A DNA stretch of 64,000 nucleotides. It comes from Bacteriovorax stolpii (GTDB taxonomy: Bacteria; Bdellovibrionota; Bacteriovoracia; Bacteriovoracales; Bacteriovoracaceae). The notes beneath the pieces are model-generated. The model did no database searches. It worked only from the letters and a program-made list of their open reading frames with translations, and was not told the origin of the DNA. Each line of letters begins with the position of its first letter. Within the stretch, counting starts at the first letter, position 1. The DNA lies in assembly GCA_945883845.1 (NCBI GenBank), contig CAMCYI010000007.1, positions 1 through 64,000 on the forward strand, read 5' to 3'. Shown in pieces: positions 46,067-57,128 of the stretch. The position numbers were made by a program, and so were the translations under genes.

Positions 46067-47581
46067 ATGAGTACATCAATTAGACCTGAAGAAATCACAG
46101 GAATCATCAAGGACAGAATCGCTAACTTCGAATCGCGTCTTCAGATGAATGAAATCGGAACAGTTCTCACTATCGGTGATGGTGTGGCACGCGTTTTCGG
46201 TTTGAAGAACGTTCTAGCCGGTGAGCTCGTAGAGTTTGAAGGCGGAGTTAAAGGAATGGTTCTTAACCTTGAAGCGAATAACGTAGGGATCGTGGTTCTC
46301 GGTAACGACGAGTCCATCAAAGAAGGCTCTACTGTTAAGCGCACAGAAAAAATCGTTTCTGTTCCTGTTGGTGATGCTCTTCTCGGGCGCGTAGTAAACG
46401 CGATCGGCGAGCCTATCGATGGCCAGGGCGAAATCAATACAAAAGAAACTCGTAACGTTGAAATTAAAGCGCCGGGAATTATTGCCCGTAAATCAGTTCA
46501 CGAGCCTATGCAGACTGGTATTAAAGCGATCGATGCAATGATTCCAATCGGCCGTGGTCAGCGCGAACTTATCATTGGTGACCGTAAGACAGGTAAGACA
46601 GCTGTTGCCGTTGATACGATCATCAACCAGAAAGGCAAAGGCGTAGTTTGCGTTTACGTAGCTATCGGCCAGAAGCAATCAACTGTTCGCCAGGTTTACC
46701 AAAAACTGATGGAAGCTGGTGCTCTTGAGTACACAATCATCGTTTCTGCGACTGCTTCTCACTCTGCTCCACTTCAGTATCTTGCTCCGTACACTGGCTG
46801 TACAATGGGTGAGTACTACCGTGATCAAGGTAAGCACGCTCTTATCGTGTACGACGATCTTACAAAACAATCTCAGGCTTACCGTCAGCTCTCTCTCCTC
46901 CTTCGTCGTCCACCAGGCCGAGAAGCATTTCCTGGAGACGTTTTCTATATTCACTCACGCCTCCTCGAGCGCGCTTGTAAAGTGAATGATGAATTGGGTG
47001 CTGGATCTCTTACAGCTCTTCCGATCATCGAAACTCAGGAAGGTGACGTTGCTGCTTACATTCCTACAAACGTAATTTCGATCACAGATGGCCAGATCTA
47101 CCTCGAGTCAGATTTGTTCAACGCTGGTATTCGCCCAGCGGTAAACGTTGGTCTCTCAGTTTCTCGCGTAGGTGGTGCTGCTCAGATTAAAGCAATGAAA
47201 AAAGTTGCTGGTACACTCCGCCTCGATCTCGCTCAGTACCGCGAACTTGCAGCGTTTGCTCAGTTCGGATCTGACCTTGATGAAGCAACTCAGCGTCAGC
47301 TGGCACGTGGTGCTCGTCTCGTTGAACTTCTGAAACAAGGTCAATACTCACCAATGGATGTTATCGATCAAGCTGTGTCTATCTTCGCAGCTACGAAAGG
47401 TTACTTCGATTCAATCCCGGTTAACAAAATCGGCCAGGTTGAGAAAGACCTTCTTGCTATGCTGAACTCTCGTCAGGCCGACATGATGAACCAGATGAGA
47501 GCTGAGAAGCAGATGTCTGCTGAGAACGAAGCAAAAGTAACAGACCTCATTAAGAACTTCGTAGCTAGCTACAAAGTTTAA
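46067..47581 (+). CDS. atpA: ATP synthase F1 subunit alpha
   Basis: This is the non-catalytic nucleotide-binding subunit of the F1 hexamer. The 504 residues contain Walker [11 protein letters not shown] (about 170), [11 protein letters not shown], and the alpha signature [22 protein letters not shown] with the arginine-finger region [17 protein letters not shown] precedes the ATG. Length and order are standard. Confidence 0.98.
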   Translation: MSTSIRPEEITGIIKDRIANFESRLQMNEIGTVLTIGDGVARVFGLKNVLAGELVEFEGGVKGMVLNLEANNVGIVVLGNDESIKEGSTVKRTEKIVSVPVGDALLGRVVNAIGEPIDGQGEINTKETRNVEIKAPGIIARKSVHEPMQTGIKAIDAMIPIGRGQRELIIGDRKTGKTAVAVDTIINQKGKGVVCVYVAIGQKQSTVRQVYQKLMEAGALEYTIIVSATASHSAPLQYLAPYTGCTMGEYYRDQGKHALIVYDDLTKQSQAYRQLSLLLRRPPGREAFPGDVFYIHSRLLERACKVNDELGAGSLTALPIIETQEGDVAAYIPTNVISITDGQIYLESDLFNAGIRPAVNVGLSVSRVGGAAQIKAMKKVAGTLRLDLAQYRELAAFAQFGSDLDEATQRQLARGARLVELLKQGQYSPMDVIDQAVSIFAATKGYFDSIPVNKIGQVEKDLLAMLNSRQADMMNQMRAEKQMSAENEAKVTDLIKNFVASYKV

Positions 47582-47598
47582 TTTAAGGAACAGGCCAT

Positions 47599-48468
47599 AT
47601 GGCAAATATTAAAGAACTCAAGAAAAAGATCAAGAGTACCAAAGGTACTTTTAAGATCACGAAAGCGATGAAACTTGTTTCTGCTGCAAAGTTGAACAAA
47701 GCTCAGGTGCGCATCTTGGGTCTTCGTCCATACTCGAGCGAGCTTGAAGATACAGTAAGAACTGTATCTGCTCTCGCAACGGACTACAGCAATGAATATT
47801 TCCTTCCAAAGGATAATAACAAGGCCGTTGTTCTCGTGATTTCTTCGGATAAAGGTCTCTGCGGTGGATACAATTCTTCACTCGCAAAAACTGTCCGTCG
47901 TTTCACGAACGAGCACAAAGATGAAGATCTGAAGTTTTATTGGATCGGAAAAAAAGTAAAAGAGCTCATCTCGAAAGATGTGAACTCTGGTAAGCACTTC
48001 ACTTTCGTTAAAGCTGACCCAACATACGAAGAAGTGAGAAAAGTTGCGGACGAACTCGGTGCCATGTTCATCTCCGGTGAAATTGGCAAAGTTTACGTTG
48101 CATACAACTCGTTCATCTCGGCGATCGCTTTTGATTCCAAGGTGAGACAGCTTCTTCCAATGCAGGTTTCTGCTGCTGATAAAGATACGATCAAGGCAAA
48201 GTATCCGTACGACTTTAAATATGAGCCGTCGGCTGCGAACATCCTCGATACTCTCGTTCCAGAAGTTTATCTCACGACTGTTTATACCTGCGTTCTCGAT
48301 GCGATTGCATCTGAACACGGAGCTCGTATGAATGCGATGGAGAATGCTTCGAAGAACTCAAAAGAAGTTATTAAGAAATTATCTCTCAAAATGAATAAGA
48401 TGAGACAGGCCCGTATTACAACCGAGTTGATCGAAGTTGTATCTGGTGCTGAGTCTCTCAACGGTTAA
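47599..48468 (+). CDS. atpG: ATP synthase F1 subunit gamma
   Basis: Gamma is the rotating central shaft. The 289 residues have the conserved N-terminal helix (KKKIKSTKGTFKITKAMKLVSAAKL), the Rossmann-like middle (SDKGLCGGYNSS) and the C-terminal helix ending RQARITTELIEVVSGAESL. It lies 17 nt after atpA and 10 nt before atpD. Confidence 0.97.
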   Translation: MANIKELKKKIKSTKGTFKITKAMKLVSAAKLNKAQVRILGLRPYSSELEDTVRTVSALATDYSNEYFLPKDNNKAVVLVISSDKGLCGGYNSSLAKTVRRFTNEHKDEDLKFYWIGKKVKELISKDVNSGKHFTFVKADPTYEEVRKVADELGAMFISGEIGKVYVAYNSFISAIAFDSKVRQLLPMQVSAADKDTIKAKYPYDFKYEPSAANILDTLVPEVYLTTVYTCVLDAIASEHGARMNAMENASKNSKEVIKKLSLKMNKMRQARITTELIEVVSGAESLNG

Positions 48469-48478
48469 GGGGTCATAA

Positions 48479-49894
<1,416 letters not shown>

Positions 49895-49896
49895 TT

Positions 49897-50310
49897 ATGG
49901 CATCTGCATTTAAACTCAACCTCAACACTCCAAAGGGTGTGATCGTAAAAGATCTTGAGTGCAGTGAAATCACAATTCCTACAGTACGCGGGGAGATTAA
50001 TATTCTCCCTGAGCACACTCACATTCTTACGGAATTGAGCACTGGAGTTCTGACAGCAAAAACAACAATGGGAACCCGTCATTTTTCTGTTACGGCCGGT
50101 CTTTGCCGTGTTCTTAAAGACACTGTGACAGTTCTTTCTTTTACTTCAGAGAAGTCTGAATCGATTGATCTTGATCGTGCAAAAACGGCCAAGACTAAAG
50201 CGATGGATCGTCTTTCAGGAAAAGAGAACCTTAACGATGTTGATCTTATTAAGTTCCGCAGAAAGCTCGAAAGAGCGGAAATGCGACTCAGACTTGCGAA
50301 TCTGAAATAG
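49897..50310 (+). CDS. atpC: ATP synthase F1 subunit epsilon
   Basis: Epsilon is the rotor-stalk subunit that regulates ATP hydrolysis. The 137 residues form an N-terminal beta-sandwich (TVRGEINILPEHTHILTELS) and a C-terminal two-helix part (DLDRAKTAKTKAMDRLSG). It ends the operon, and a strong terminator follows. Confidence 0.96.
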   Translation: MASAFKLNLNTPKGVIVKDLECSEITIPTVRGEINILPEHTHILTELSTGVLTAKTTMGTRHFSVTAGLCRVLKDTVTVLSFTSEKSESIDLDRAKTAKTKAMDRLSGKENLNDVDLIKFRRKLERAEMRLRLANLK

Positions 50311-50317
50311 TTAAATC

Positions 50318-50348
50318 AAAAGGCCCTCTCCGGAGGGCCTTTTTTTTA
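50318..50348 (+). terminator. Intrinsic terminator of the atp operon
   Basis: The stem AGGCCCTC/GAGGGCCT (50321-50328 and 50333-50340) has a TCCG loop, and a run of T residues follows. It starts 8 nt after the atpC stop. Confidence 0.94.
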
Positions 50349-50499
50349 GTTTTGCCCCCATAGGACCAATGACTACTCATGGGCCTGCCATGAATACTCA
50401 CCAAAGAAGTCACTTCCATCTCATTGAATAATCAAAATCGACCGACCGTGACAGCTGGACAGGCGAATTAAAAGATCTTTTCCCTTAGGATATTAAGTA

Positions 50500-52698
50500 A
50501 TGATGTCTTTTGGAATTCGCATTCTTGGTTACGTAACGATTCTTGCTGCACTTTTGGTGGGATCAATCGGCGTGCGTTTTCTTGTTCCTCAACAAACAGT
50601 TTTTCTCTTTGATAGTCAGTACCTTGAAAACATCCGTGACTTTAAATTCTCTCCGGTAGTAACGGAAGAAGTGGTTACACCTGAAATTGCATTCAACGAA
50701 ATAAAAATTCACGTCACACGACCTGTATATAAAGCTGTGGCACTTGCTCCCGGGAAGAGGGTTGTTGTTGAAGAAGTTGTGATTGCAGAACAAAAAACTA
50801 AAATCATCGTGACTCAAAAATCTGAATTAAATTTTCATGAACAGGTTGTCTTGAATGTCGTTGAATTCAAACACGTGATCGTTGCTAATAATGAGTCACT
50901 GTTTACGGGTGTTCACATAGAAGCCGTTGCTGTCGCTCCGGCAATTATCGAAGACAAAGTTAAAACGACACTTGCACAGGCCGATAAAAAAGATTCTGTT
51001 AAAAGTACCGAAGAAGACCTGGATGCCATGTTCTTCGAATATCCTGTAGCAAATGCGAAACCGGTAGCAGCCGCGGTTCAAACTGCTCCAGCCGTGACTA
51101 CTCAAAAAGATTTTACAGCTCCTCAATCGGAAGTATCTAAAAGCGTACCTCAGGATGATGATGTAGAAAGTCTCTTCTTTGACTATCCAGCGGAACCAGA
51201 AATCACTGGCGCAGCAGCCGCGCCGGTCAATGAGATACCAGCGATGACTGTGAGTAATCTCAAGCAGATTCAGGAAAGTGAGAAAGCAACTCCGAGTCCT
51301 GAGAAAGCAGAAGAAGTCTCTTTGAATGATATGATGGCCTTTGACTACTCAGGCATGCAAAAAGATGTTCAGGCGAATAATGTTCCCAAGGTATCTTCCA
51401 TGAGTACTCACCACAAACCTCAGGTTCGCAAACCAGCTCCACAAAATAATGATTCCAAGAAAGGCCTTGTACAGGAAGAAACACTTCCTGAAGTTGAGGC
51501 CTTCCTTGCTTCTAATAAGAGCGCACTTACAAAAACAACACATTATCCGGCCCGCACAATTATTCAGCTAACTTCGACAGACTTTCAAAAGCCGCAAATA
51601 GAAACAAACTTTGAGATTCGTTTTAATGATGATGCCTCAGATGTTCGTGAAGATTATGGAACTGGTTCAATCACTCTTGAAGATGAGCTCCGTCAGGATC
51701 GAATGACAAGATCTGTGACAGTATTGAAGCGTGGATATGTACCAACGAACAATGATTTGATCCTTGAGAAAGGTGAGACGACACTTTCACTCCCGGTGAT
51801 TGAAGAGCGTGCCTTTAATACAATGATGGAGCCATACGGTAACAGAGGCTTCATTGGTGCAGTTTTGGTTGAGCTTGACGACAATACTGACGATGCAGAT
51901 CTCGATTCTCCTTATGGAAAAGCACTTCCTCTTGATGGTGACCTGAAAGTTACTGATAAAGATGATTATCGTTACAAGTTGTTCCTCGGCGTGCGTGCAG
52001 GAAATGCACTCCTCACTTACCGTCATCAAAATCGTCAAAGAATTTCTAAGATCATTCATGTCCATGAGCAAGAAGTAACTTTTGATGCGAACGAGTTTGA
52101 TAATCTTCAGCGAGTAAGAGTTTCTCTTCAGGAAGAAGAGCTTCTTGCCAGCGGAAAATCGTCACTGGTCACAAGTGCTGAACGTGTTCGTGTATTCGCT
52201 ACAAACAAGACGGCGAAAAAAATCAATCAAAGCACCTATGAACTGGATTTTGGATTGGGCCTGTTGGGTGAAAGAAATTACATTGAATTAAACCATCAGG
52301 ACGAACCCGTGTTCGTGGGAATTCGTCAAAACAAGACAGTTCATGTTCCTTCTGAGAATTTCATGAGACACGTTCTTGCCAATCTGCCCGGCCATGATAT
52401 GACGAACCGTTGTGTTGTTCAGATCAATCTTCCTAAGGGTCTTGATAAAATCATCGTTGGTTCTGAGTCGGTTAATGAATCTCTTGAAACTAATACACAA
52501 TTGCTTGATCAGGATGGAAAATTCTACGACTCACCTAGTGATAAGACGAAGAAAATCATCATCATCGGCGAATCACAGGGTTCTGATTCATTCAGTCGTG
52601 ATGGCCGAATCAATATCAAGCTGAATTATGTAGATGGATCTGTAGAATATCTTGGAAGTTACTGCTCACCAAACAGCTATCTCGTCGAACAACTCTGA
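50500..52698 (+). CDS. Large membrane-anchored protein of unknown function with repeated FF-[ED]YP motif
   Basis: I do not recognise this family. The 732 residues start with one membrane anchor or uncleaved signal (about 5-29), so most of the protein should be periplasmic or surface-exposed. Residues 30-160 are Val-rich with strand-like alternation. A low-complexity Ala/Pro/Lys region follows and contains three similar short motifs after acidic residues: LDAMFFEYP (about 174-182), VESLFFDYP (about 222-230) and NDMMAFDYS (about 276-284). From about 340 to the end it looks like folded beta-rich domains (LTSTDFQKPQIETNFEIRF onward). AGGA lies 12 bases before the ATG pair. It converges with the lytic transglycosylase gene, overlapping by 22 bp. 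Confidence 0.7.
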   Translation: MMSFGIRILGYVTILAALLVGSIGVRFLVPQQTVFLFDSQYLENIRDFKFSPVVTEEVVTPEIAFNEIKIHVTRPVYKAVALAPGKRVVVEEVVIAEQKTKIIVTQKSELNFHEQVVLNVVEFKHVIVANNESLFTGVHIEAVAVAPAIIEDKVKTTLAQADKKDSVKSTEEDLDAMFFEYPVANAKPVAAAVQTAPAVTTQKDFTAPQSEVSKSVPQDDDVESLFFDYPAEPEITGAAAAPVNEIPAMTVSNLKQIQESEKATPSPEKAEEVSLNDMMAFDYSGMQKDVQANNVPKVSSMSTHHKPQVRKPAPQNNDSKKGLVQEETLPEVEAFLASNKSALTKTTHYPARTIIQLTSTDFQKPQIETNFEIRFNDDASDVREDYGTGSITLEDELRQDRMTRSVTVLKRGYVPTNNDLILEKGETTLSLPVIEERAFNTMMEPYGNRGFIGAVLVELDDNTDDADLDSPYGKALPLDGDLKVTDKDDYRYKLFLGVRAGNALLTYRHQNRQRISKIIHVHEQEVTFDANEFDNLQRVRVSLQEEELLASGKSSLVTSAERVRVFATNKTAKKINQSTYELDFGLGLLGERNYIELNHQDEPVFVGIRQNKTVHVPSENFMRHVLANLPGHDMTNRCVVQINLPKGLDKIIVGSESVNESLETNTQLLDQDGKFYDSPSDKTKKIIIIGESQGSDSFSRDGRINIKLNYVDGSVEYLGSYCSPNSYLVEQL

Positions 52699-54041
52699 TT
52701 TTTTAAAAAAACGGCCCAATCTTTCGGTTTTCTTGTCGCCATCTGTGAAATGGTTAATTCTACAAACTTATTCTTTGGCAAAGATGATTTCGCCGTCACA
52801 ATCAGTCCACGCGGATACTCTCGAGAAAGGTCCTGGAGCTGGTTATTATGGAAAGAGACATCATCCAAGATGTCACCCTCTAAAACCTTGTTTAAGCGAA
52901 ATGAGCACTTCGTGAGAAAGAATCTGAGACCATCATCGACGTCAGAGCGATCGTGAGCATGGAGATCGTCATAAAGTTCTTCCTTGTAGGCCAGGACACG
53001 GGTTAGGGCGAGAAATTCACTGAAAAAATTCTTAGAGGCGAAACCAAAGTGTTCAGAGTCAGAATGACGGATGATTTTTTCGAGGTCAATGTCCTGGCTG
53101 GCGAGTCGGCGTTTTGATTTAAGTAAATGTCTGGTGCCGGAGTTGTAGGCAGTTACAGCAAGATCCCAGGATTTCATAATCTGGAAATTCTCTGACATAA
53201 GATATGAAGCGGCGACAGATGCGACACCTACATTTGAACGGTAATCAACATGAATAGTTCGCTTGGGAACATAGAAACTCGCTATCAAAGGCATGAACTG
53301 CCAGACCCCCAGTGCGCTGACTTTTGATTCTGCGATAGGGTTGAAACTTGATTCAAGAAAGGGAATAGCAAAAATTTCACGAGGTAGTTTTTTTTCAGTC
53401 AGAAAATCCCGGATGAAATGCTGATATGGCATGGCACGAACAATTCCCTGTTTGATGAAGTTTGCCTGACCGGTCTGGGTGCGGATATTTGTGCGTAGTT
53501 TTTTGAAAAACTCTATGCGAGGGCCGCGGGCCACAGGCAGGGTCGCTCCCGCATATTTTATCATGCGGTAAATTGTCTTGGATCTTTGCTCCAGACTATA
53601 AGGATTTCGGGTTAAATGTTCGAGATCATCTTTCAGGGTGAGGAGTTTTTCTTCGCTCAACTTTTCCTGAAGTGAGTAAACAGTGAAGCGAGGAAGGCCT
53701 TTGTCATAGAGTGCTGAGAAATCCAGGACTTTATAAATGAGCCGGAGATTTGTCCTGTCATGAAAAATAATCTGACTGGATTCAAACTCGGTATAGACCA
53801 GAAACCAGAAATAAACAGTAGGTTCAAAATAAGGTTTCATCTTAAAGAGAGGTGAAACTCTTTTGTCTTCATCATGTAGATATTTCTGAACGCGATTGAA
53901 ATCAGACCACGAAACTTCTTCGACATCACTTCGTTTGGTTCCGGGAAGAGAATAGAAAAGTTTCTCGACCCCAAAATCAATATCAGAAGCAGTAAAAAAA
54001 ATCCCGAGCATCAGGAAAAGAAGATATTTATAGAATCGCAT
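52677..54041 (-). CDS. MltD-like membrane-bound lytic murein transglycosylase
   Basis: It is predicted to cleave peptidoglycan glycan strands with formation of a 1,6-anhydro end. The 454 residues start with a hydrophobic export signal. The GH23/SLT domain runs from about 200 to 340: the catalytic glutamate is Glu230 in PFLESSFNPIAESKVSALGV, followed by WQFMP and AVTAYNSGTRHLLK. The first 190 residues are unusual for MltD and unassigned. No clear LysM domain is visible at the C-terminus. Its ATG overlaps the patatin stop codon by one base (TAATG), indicating coupling. Confidence 0.87.
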   Translation of the reverse strand: MRFYKYLLFLMLGIFFTASDIDFGVEKLFYSLPGTKRSDVEEVSWSDFNRVQKYLHDEDKRVSPLFKMKPYFEPTVYFWFLVYTEFESSQIIFHDRTNLRLIYKVLDFSALYDKGLPRFTVYSLQEKLSEEKLLTLKDDLEHLTRNPYSLEQRSKTIYRMIKYAGATLPVARGPRIEFFKKLRTNIRTQTGQANFIKQGIVRAMPYQHFIRDFLTEKKLPREIFAIPFLESSFNPIAESKVSALGVWQFMPLIASFYVPKRTIHVDYRSNVGVASVAASYLMSENFQIMKSWDLAVTAYNSGTRHLLKSKRRLASQDIDLEKIIRHSDSEHFGFASKNFFSEFLALTRVLAYKEELYDDLHAHDRSDVDDGLRFFLTKCSFRLNKVLEGDILDDVSFHNNQLQDLSREYPRGLIVTAKSSLPKNKFVELTISQMATRKPKDWAVFLKNQSCSTR

Positions 54042-55225
54042 TATCGAGGGCTCAAAATCTGCATGGTGCGCTTATATCCGGCTTCAACTGCGTGAGTAGA
54101 TGTATCTGGATTTAAGGAAAATGAATTTGAAAAAAATAAGCGGTAGTCGTGATGGTCTGGAAAAATATCGATGAGCTTAACTTTTGGATTGATATTCAAT
54201 TTTCTTTGGAGAATCGCCATGATCTCTCTGCGATGGCTTTGTGAGAACTTTTCCATTTTCATGTAATCGTTCACTGTATCCATGATATCGATGGCCTTTG
54301 CGCGTTCAGCACGGTGAGCGATAATTTTTTTCTGAATCATCAGGTAGATTGACTGGATGGCAATCGGAGGCATTCCGTAGTTCACCAGGGAGCCAACTTC
54401 ATCATGAAAGTGGTACGGCGTATGCGTCCACGAACTGATGATCACATCACATCCGTTATCTTCGGCTACGTGAGTTGAAAGTGTTTCGCGGATCTCTCCG
54501 TCGATATAATAATCCACTCCGCCCGTGTAACGATTCTTGATCGGGTAGGGGCAGTAGAACGGAGGAACGCTCATTGTGGCCGCTGTGGCGTGAGAAATAT
54601 TGGTTCCGGTGTAATAAACCGACGTACTGTCATGACTTGGATTCGGATAATTAAACTTGGAGAAGATCACCTTACGGGAGTGATCAAGCTGAGTCGCTAC
54701 GATAAATAAGTCTGCGGCGTAATCTTCGAAATGATCATTTTCGATCACATTATTCACCAGATATTTCCGCAGGCCTTCAGTCGTAAAAAATCCCGGAAGA
54801 GAGATAACCGGTTTGAGAAACGTTTTAATAATTGAAGGAAGACCTTCAAGAGGATGATACAAATCGGACTTCGGCGCCTTAAGTTCCGGGCGTTTGAGCG
54901 TGAACATGTCTTTGTAAGTAATACCTTTGAGTTTAGATCCCTTAACGCCAATAGTGGCCTGGATCACGTCCTGTGGAGTGTATCCACTGGCAAGATAAAC
55001 ACAAATCAATGCGCCAGCGCTGGATCCGACAAATGTTCCGATTTCAAGGCTTCTTGGGTTTTGATTCTGTGCCGGTTTCGAATTCTTGTTTGTTTTAAGA
55101 TGGAAACCCAGCTCCTCGAGAGCGAGAGTTACGCCCAGATGCCAGGCCGCTGCCTTAACAACACCGCCTGATAGGACCAGTGCTATTTTCTTGCCTTTGA
55201 GCTCGTTTAAATCAACTGAGTTCAT
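54041..55225 (-). CDS. Patatin-like phospholipase
   Basis: It is a predicted Ser-Asp dyad lipid acyl hydrolase. The nucleophile elbow is GSSAG (67-71, Ser69) and the catalytic Asp is in YIDGEIRETL (about 241). The oxyanion-hole segment reads LSGGVVKAAAWHLG, where the family usually has GGGxRG. The 394 residues have no signal peptide, so it is likely cytoplasmic or delivered otherwise. It is the first gene of a pair with the lytic transglycosylase; lipid- and wall-degrading functions together suit envelope remodelling or prey digestion, but that is inference. Confidence 0.88.
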   Translation of the reverse strand: MNSVDLNELKGKKIALVLSGGVVKAAAWHLGVTLALEELGFHLKTNKNSKPAQNQNPRSLEIGTFVGSSAGALICVYLASGYTPQDVIQATIGVKGSKLKGITYKDMFTLKRPELKAPKSDLYHPLEGLPSIIKTFLKPVISLPGFFTTEGLRKYLVNNVIENDHFEDYAADLFIVATQLDHSRKVIFSKFNYPNPSHDSTSVYYTGTNISHATAATMSVPPFYCPYPIKNRYTGGVDYYIDGEIRETLSTHVAEDNGCDVIISSWTHTPYHFHDEVGSLVNYGMPPIAIQSIYLMIQKKIIAHRAERAKAIDIMDTVNDYMKMEKFSQSHRREIMAILQRKLNINPKVKLIDIFPDHHDYRLFFSNSFSLNPDTSTHAVEAGYKRTMQILSPR

Positions 55226-55255
55226 CGATCAACTTTGTTACTTAGATTTTTGATT

Positions 55256-55284
55256 TTGCACATCTCCATCGGATTATTTATGAT
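55256..55284 (+). promoter_or_regulatory. Candidate promoter for the HTH/coiled-coil gene
   Basis: TTGCAC (55256-55261), a 17-base spacer and TATGAT (55279-55284) precede a perfect AAGGAGG ribosome-binding site (about 55300-55306) and ATG 55311. The -35 is weak and the -10 is five of six. Confidence 0.45.
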
Positions 55285-55310
55285 TATCGTTAATACTTCA
55301 AGGAGGATTA

Positions 55311-55643
55311 ATGACTGCCACGGACGGAGTTTGGCTATCCATAAGCGACTACTCACGATACAAAAGTGTTTCGGTCTCTACGATTCGTCGGCACATCAAG
55401 AATAATATCCTCAAGCACCGCGAAGAGGATGGAAAATATCTCATCTACGTTCCTTCGATGGAACGTATTAAACTTCGTGAAGAAGAAGAAGTCCTCAGGC
55501 TTCGCCTCGAAATCGAACTTATGAAATCACAAGTCCGCGAACTACGTGAGGAGAACAACGAAATGCGCATGCTTGTTGATCTCTACGAAAATAAAAAAAG
55601 TATCCTGGATACACCTCCGGAATTTCTGTTTATCCATGATTAA
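55311..55643 (+). CDS. Small helix-turn-helix/coiled-coil protein
   Basis: The 110 residues start with a likely DNA-binding winged-helix or excisionase-like segment (LSISDYSRYKSVSVSTIRRH, then a wing-like KYLIYVPS). A long charged helix follows (about 50-95, heptad-like LRLRLEIELMKSQVRELREE), which should form a coiled-coil dimer. It could be a local regulator or a structural adaptor. It has the best Shine-Dalgarno of the area. Its last codons overlap the start of the next gene by 8 bp, so they are coexpressed. Confidence 0.7.
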   Translation: MTATDGVWLSISDYSRYKSVSVSTIRRHIKNNILKHREEDGKYLIYVPSMERIKLREEEEVLRLRLEIELMKSQVRELREENNEMRMLVDLYENKKSILDTPPEFLFIHD

Positions 55644-57096
55644 ATTTTTCATCACTTTTATTTTTCTGATCTCATCTCAAGCATTTGCTCAGTCTTCCGT
55701 GAGGCGTTGCACGCTGCTGCCGATTACTGACAGTGTCGGTGGCGCCATTGGCTTTAAAGTATTTGAAGAAGTTGAACATGAACTTAAGTCGAGCAACTGG
55801 TGTACCTACGTTTCAAATTCAGGAATGATGTCTGTTTTTACGCGTTACCGTGAAAATCTTCCTCGGCATTTAAAAACAAAAGAAGTCCTCCAGACTGTCT
55901 CAGAAAAACTTAAAGTTGGATCCATACTTCGTATCTCCATCATCAATGATCTTAAAGGTGTTGAGATTCAGATGGAAGTGATGGGGGAAAATGGTGAAGA
56001 TCTTCTCTTCAGTGAAAAAGCAATACTCAATTCAGATGATGTTGACGTTATCACCTCTACCGTCCGGAACTGGATGGATATGTATGCGAAGATGATTCCT
56101 TACGATGCGAAAGTTAATGGAATTCTCGGTGATCAGATCACACTTGATGTTGGTAAGGGTTATCCTATCCAGGTTGGTCAGCGCTTCGTGGTTAAGCGAA
56201 TGGTGGCGAAGAAAAAACATCCGCTCCTGAAAAAGATCGTTGATTGGGAAACTGAAACAATGGCCGAAGGTAAGGTCTTCAATGTTTCCGATAACCAGGC
56301 ACTTGGTATGGTGAAAGTCTATAAGACGGATAAAAAACTCGCTCCCGGTGACTGGGTTCGCCTTGAGCAGTGGAAAGAAGAAGATAAGCCTGAAAGAGAT
56401 TATGAAGAGAAAAAAGAAGATTCACCAGGCACACTCGGAATTGTTTCCCTCGCCCTCTTTGGAACTTCATCAAGCGTAGATACGACAACACCTTCCGGTT
56501 CTCGCAGAATGAGTGGGCGACTTCTTGGTGCCGACATCCGCGCAGAGGGCTGGATCACCCGCCAGTTCTTTGGTGCTGTTGAACTTGTCCGTTCTTTGGG
56601 AACTCTAAAAAAATCTTCTGGTAAGACCGATACCAAAGATGTGGATGTCACTCACAGTACGTTTAAGCTCACTGGTGGATACAAATACCTTCCAATTGGG
56701 TTCTTTTACGGGCCTCAGGTAGATTTTTTTGGTGGTTACGCCAACTACTCTGCAGATATGGATTTTTCAAAAAAAGATGGTTTTGGGAAAAACAGTATTT
56801 CCGGAATACTTCTCGGTGTGGGTGCGAACGTTCCGCTGAGCAGGGAATACCGTTTTTTCGCTCAGTTTGAATTCCTGCCGTTTCCTGGGTTTAAGGACGA
56901 TGATGGTACTTATAAAACGAGCAAGAGCGCCTCTGCCATGGAGCTTGAGTTTGGTATGAAATATCAGATCAATATCCGTACGACCCTAGACGTAAGTATT
57001 GAAACTCTGGCGCGTAAAGCGACGTTTAATTCAGACTATAAAGAAGTGTCATATCAGGACAATCGCTTAAAGATTGGAGCATCTTTTAACTTTTGA
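55636..57096 (+). CDS. Outer-membrane beta-barrel protein with FlgT-like N-terminal part
   Basis: From ATG 55636 the protein has 486 residues and a clear signal peptide (MIKFFITFIFLISSQAFA). Residues about 25-150 resemble a TolB/CsgG/FlgT-type alpha-beta domain. About 165-255 (NGILGDQITLDVGKGYPIQV, VGQRFVVKRM, LAPGDWVRL) resemble the FlgT C-terminal fold. From about 280 the sequence becomes alternating aromatic/Gly strands typical of a small outer-membrane barrel, and the last residue is Phe (IGASFNF), the usual BAM recognition signal. A longer frame from 55546 would put 30 residues before the signal and is rejected. Function is unknown. Confidence 0.65.
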   Translation: MIKFFITFIFLISSQAFAQSSVRRCTLLPITDSVGGAIGFKVFEEVEHELKSSNWCTYVSNSGMMSVFTRYRENLPRHLKTKEVLQTVSEKLKVGSILRISIINDLKGVEIQMEVMGENGEDLLFSEKAILNSDDVDVITSTVRNWMDMYAKMIPYDAKVNGILGDQITLDVGKGYPIQVGQRFVVKRMVAKKKHPLLKKIVDWETETMAEGKVFNVSDNQALGMVKVYKTDKKLAPGDWVRLEQWKEEDKPERDYEEKKEDSPGTLGIVSLALFGTSSSVDTTTPSGSRRMSGRLLGADIRAEGWITRQFFGAVELVRSLGTLKKSSGKTDTKDVDVTHSTFKLTGGYKYLPIGFFYGPQVDFFGGYANYSADMDFSKKDGFGKNSISGILLGVGANVPLSREYRFFAQFEFLPFPGFKDDDGTYKTSKSASAMELEFGMKYQINIRTTLDVSIETLARKATFNSDYKEVSYQDNRLKIGASFNF

Positions 57097-57128
57097 TCAT
57101 CAGTCGCTGAATGTGATAAAAATGCATC

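Noticed and set aside
50349..50499. Spacer after the atp terminator as a small gene or RNA
   Set aside because: No start with a ribosome-binding site, no hairpin and no coding bias were visible; it most likely carries only the promoter of the following gene.
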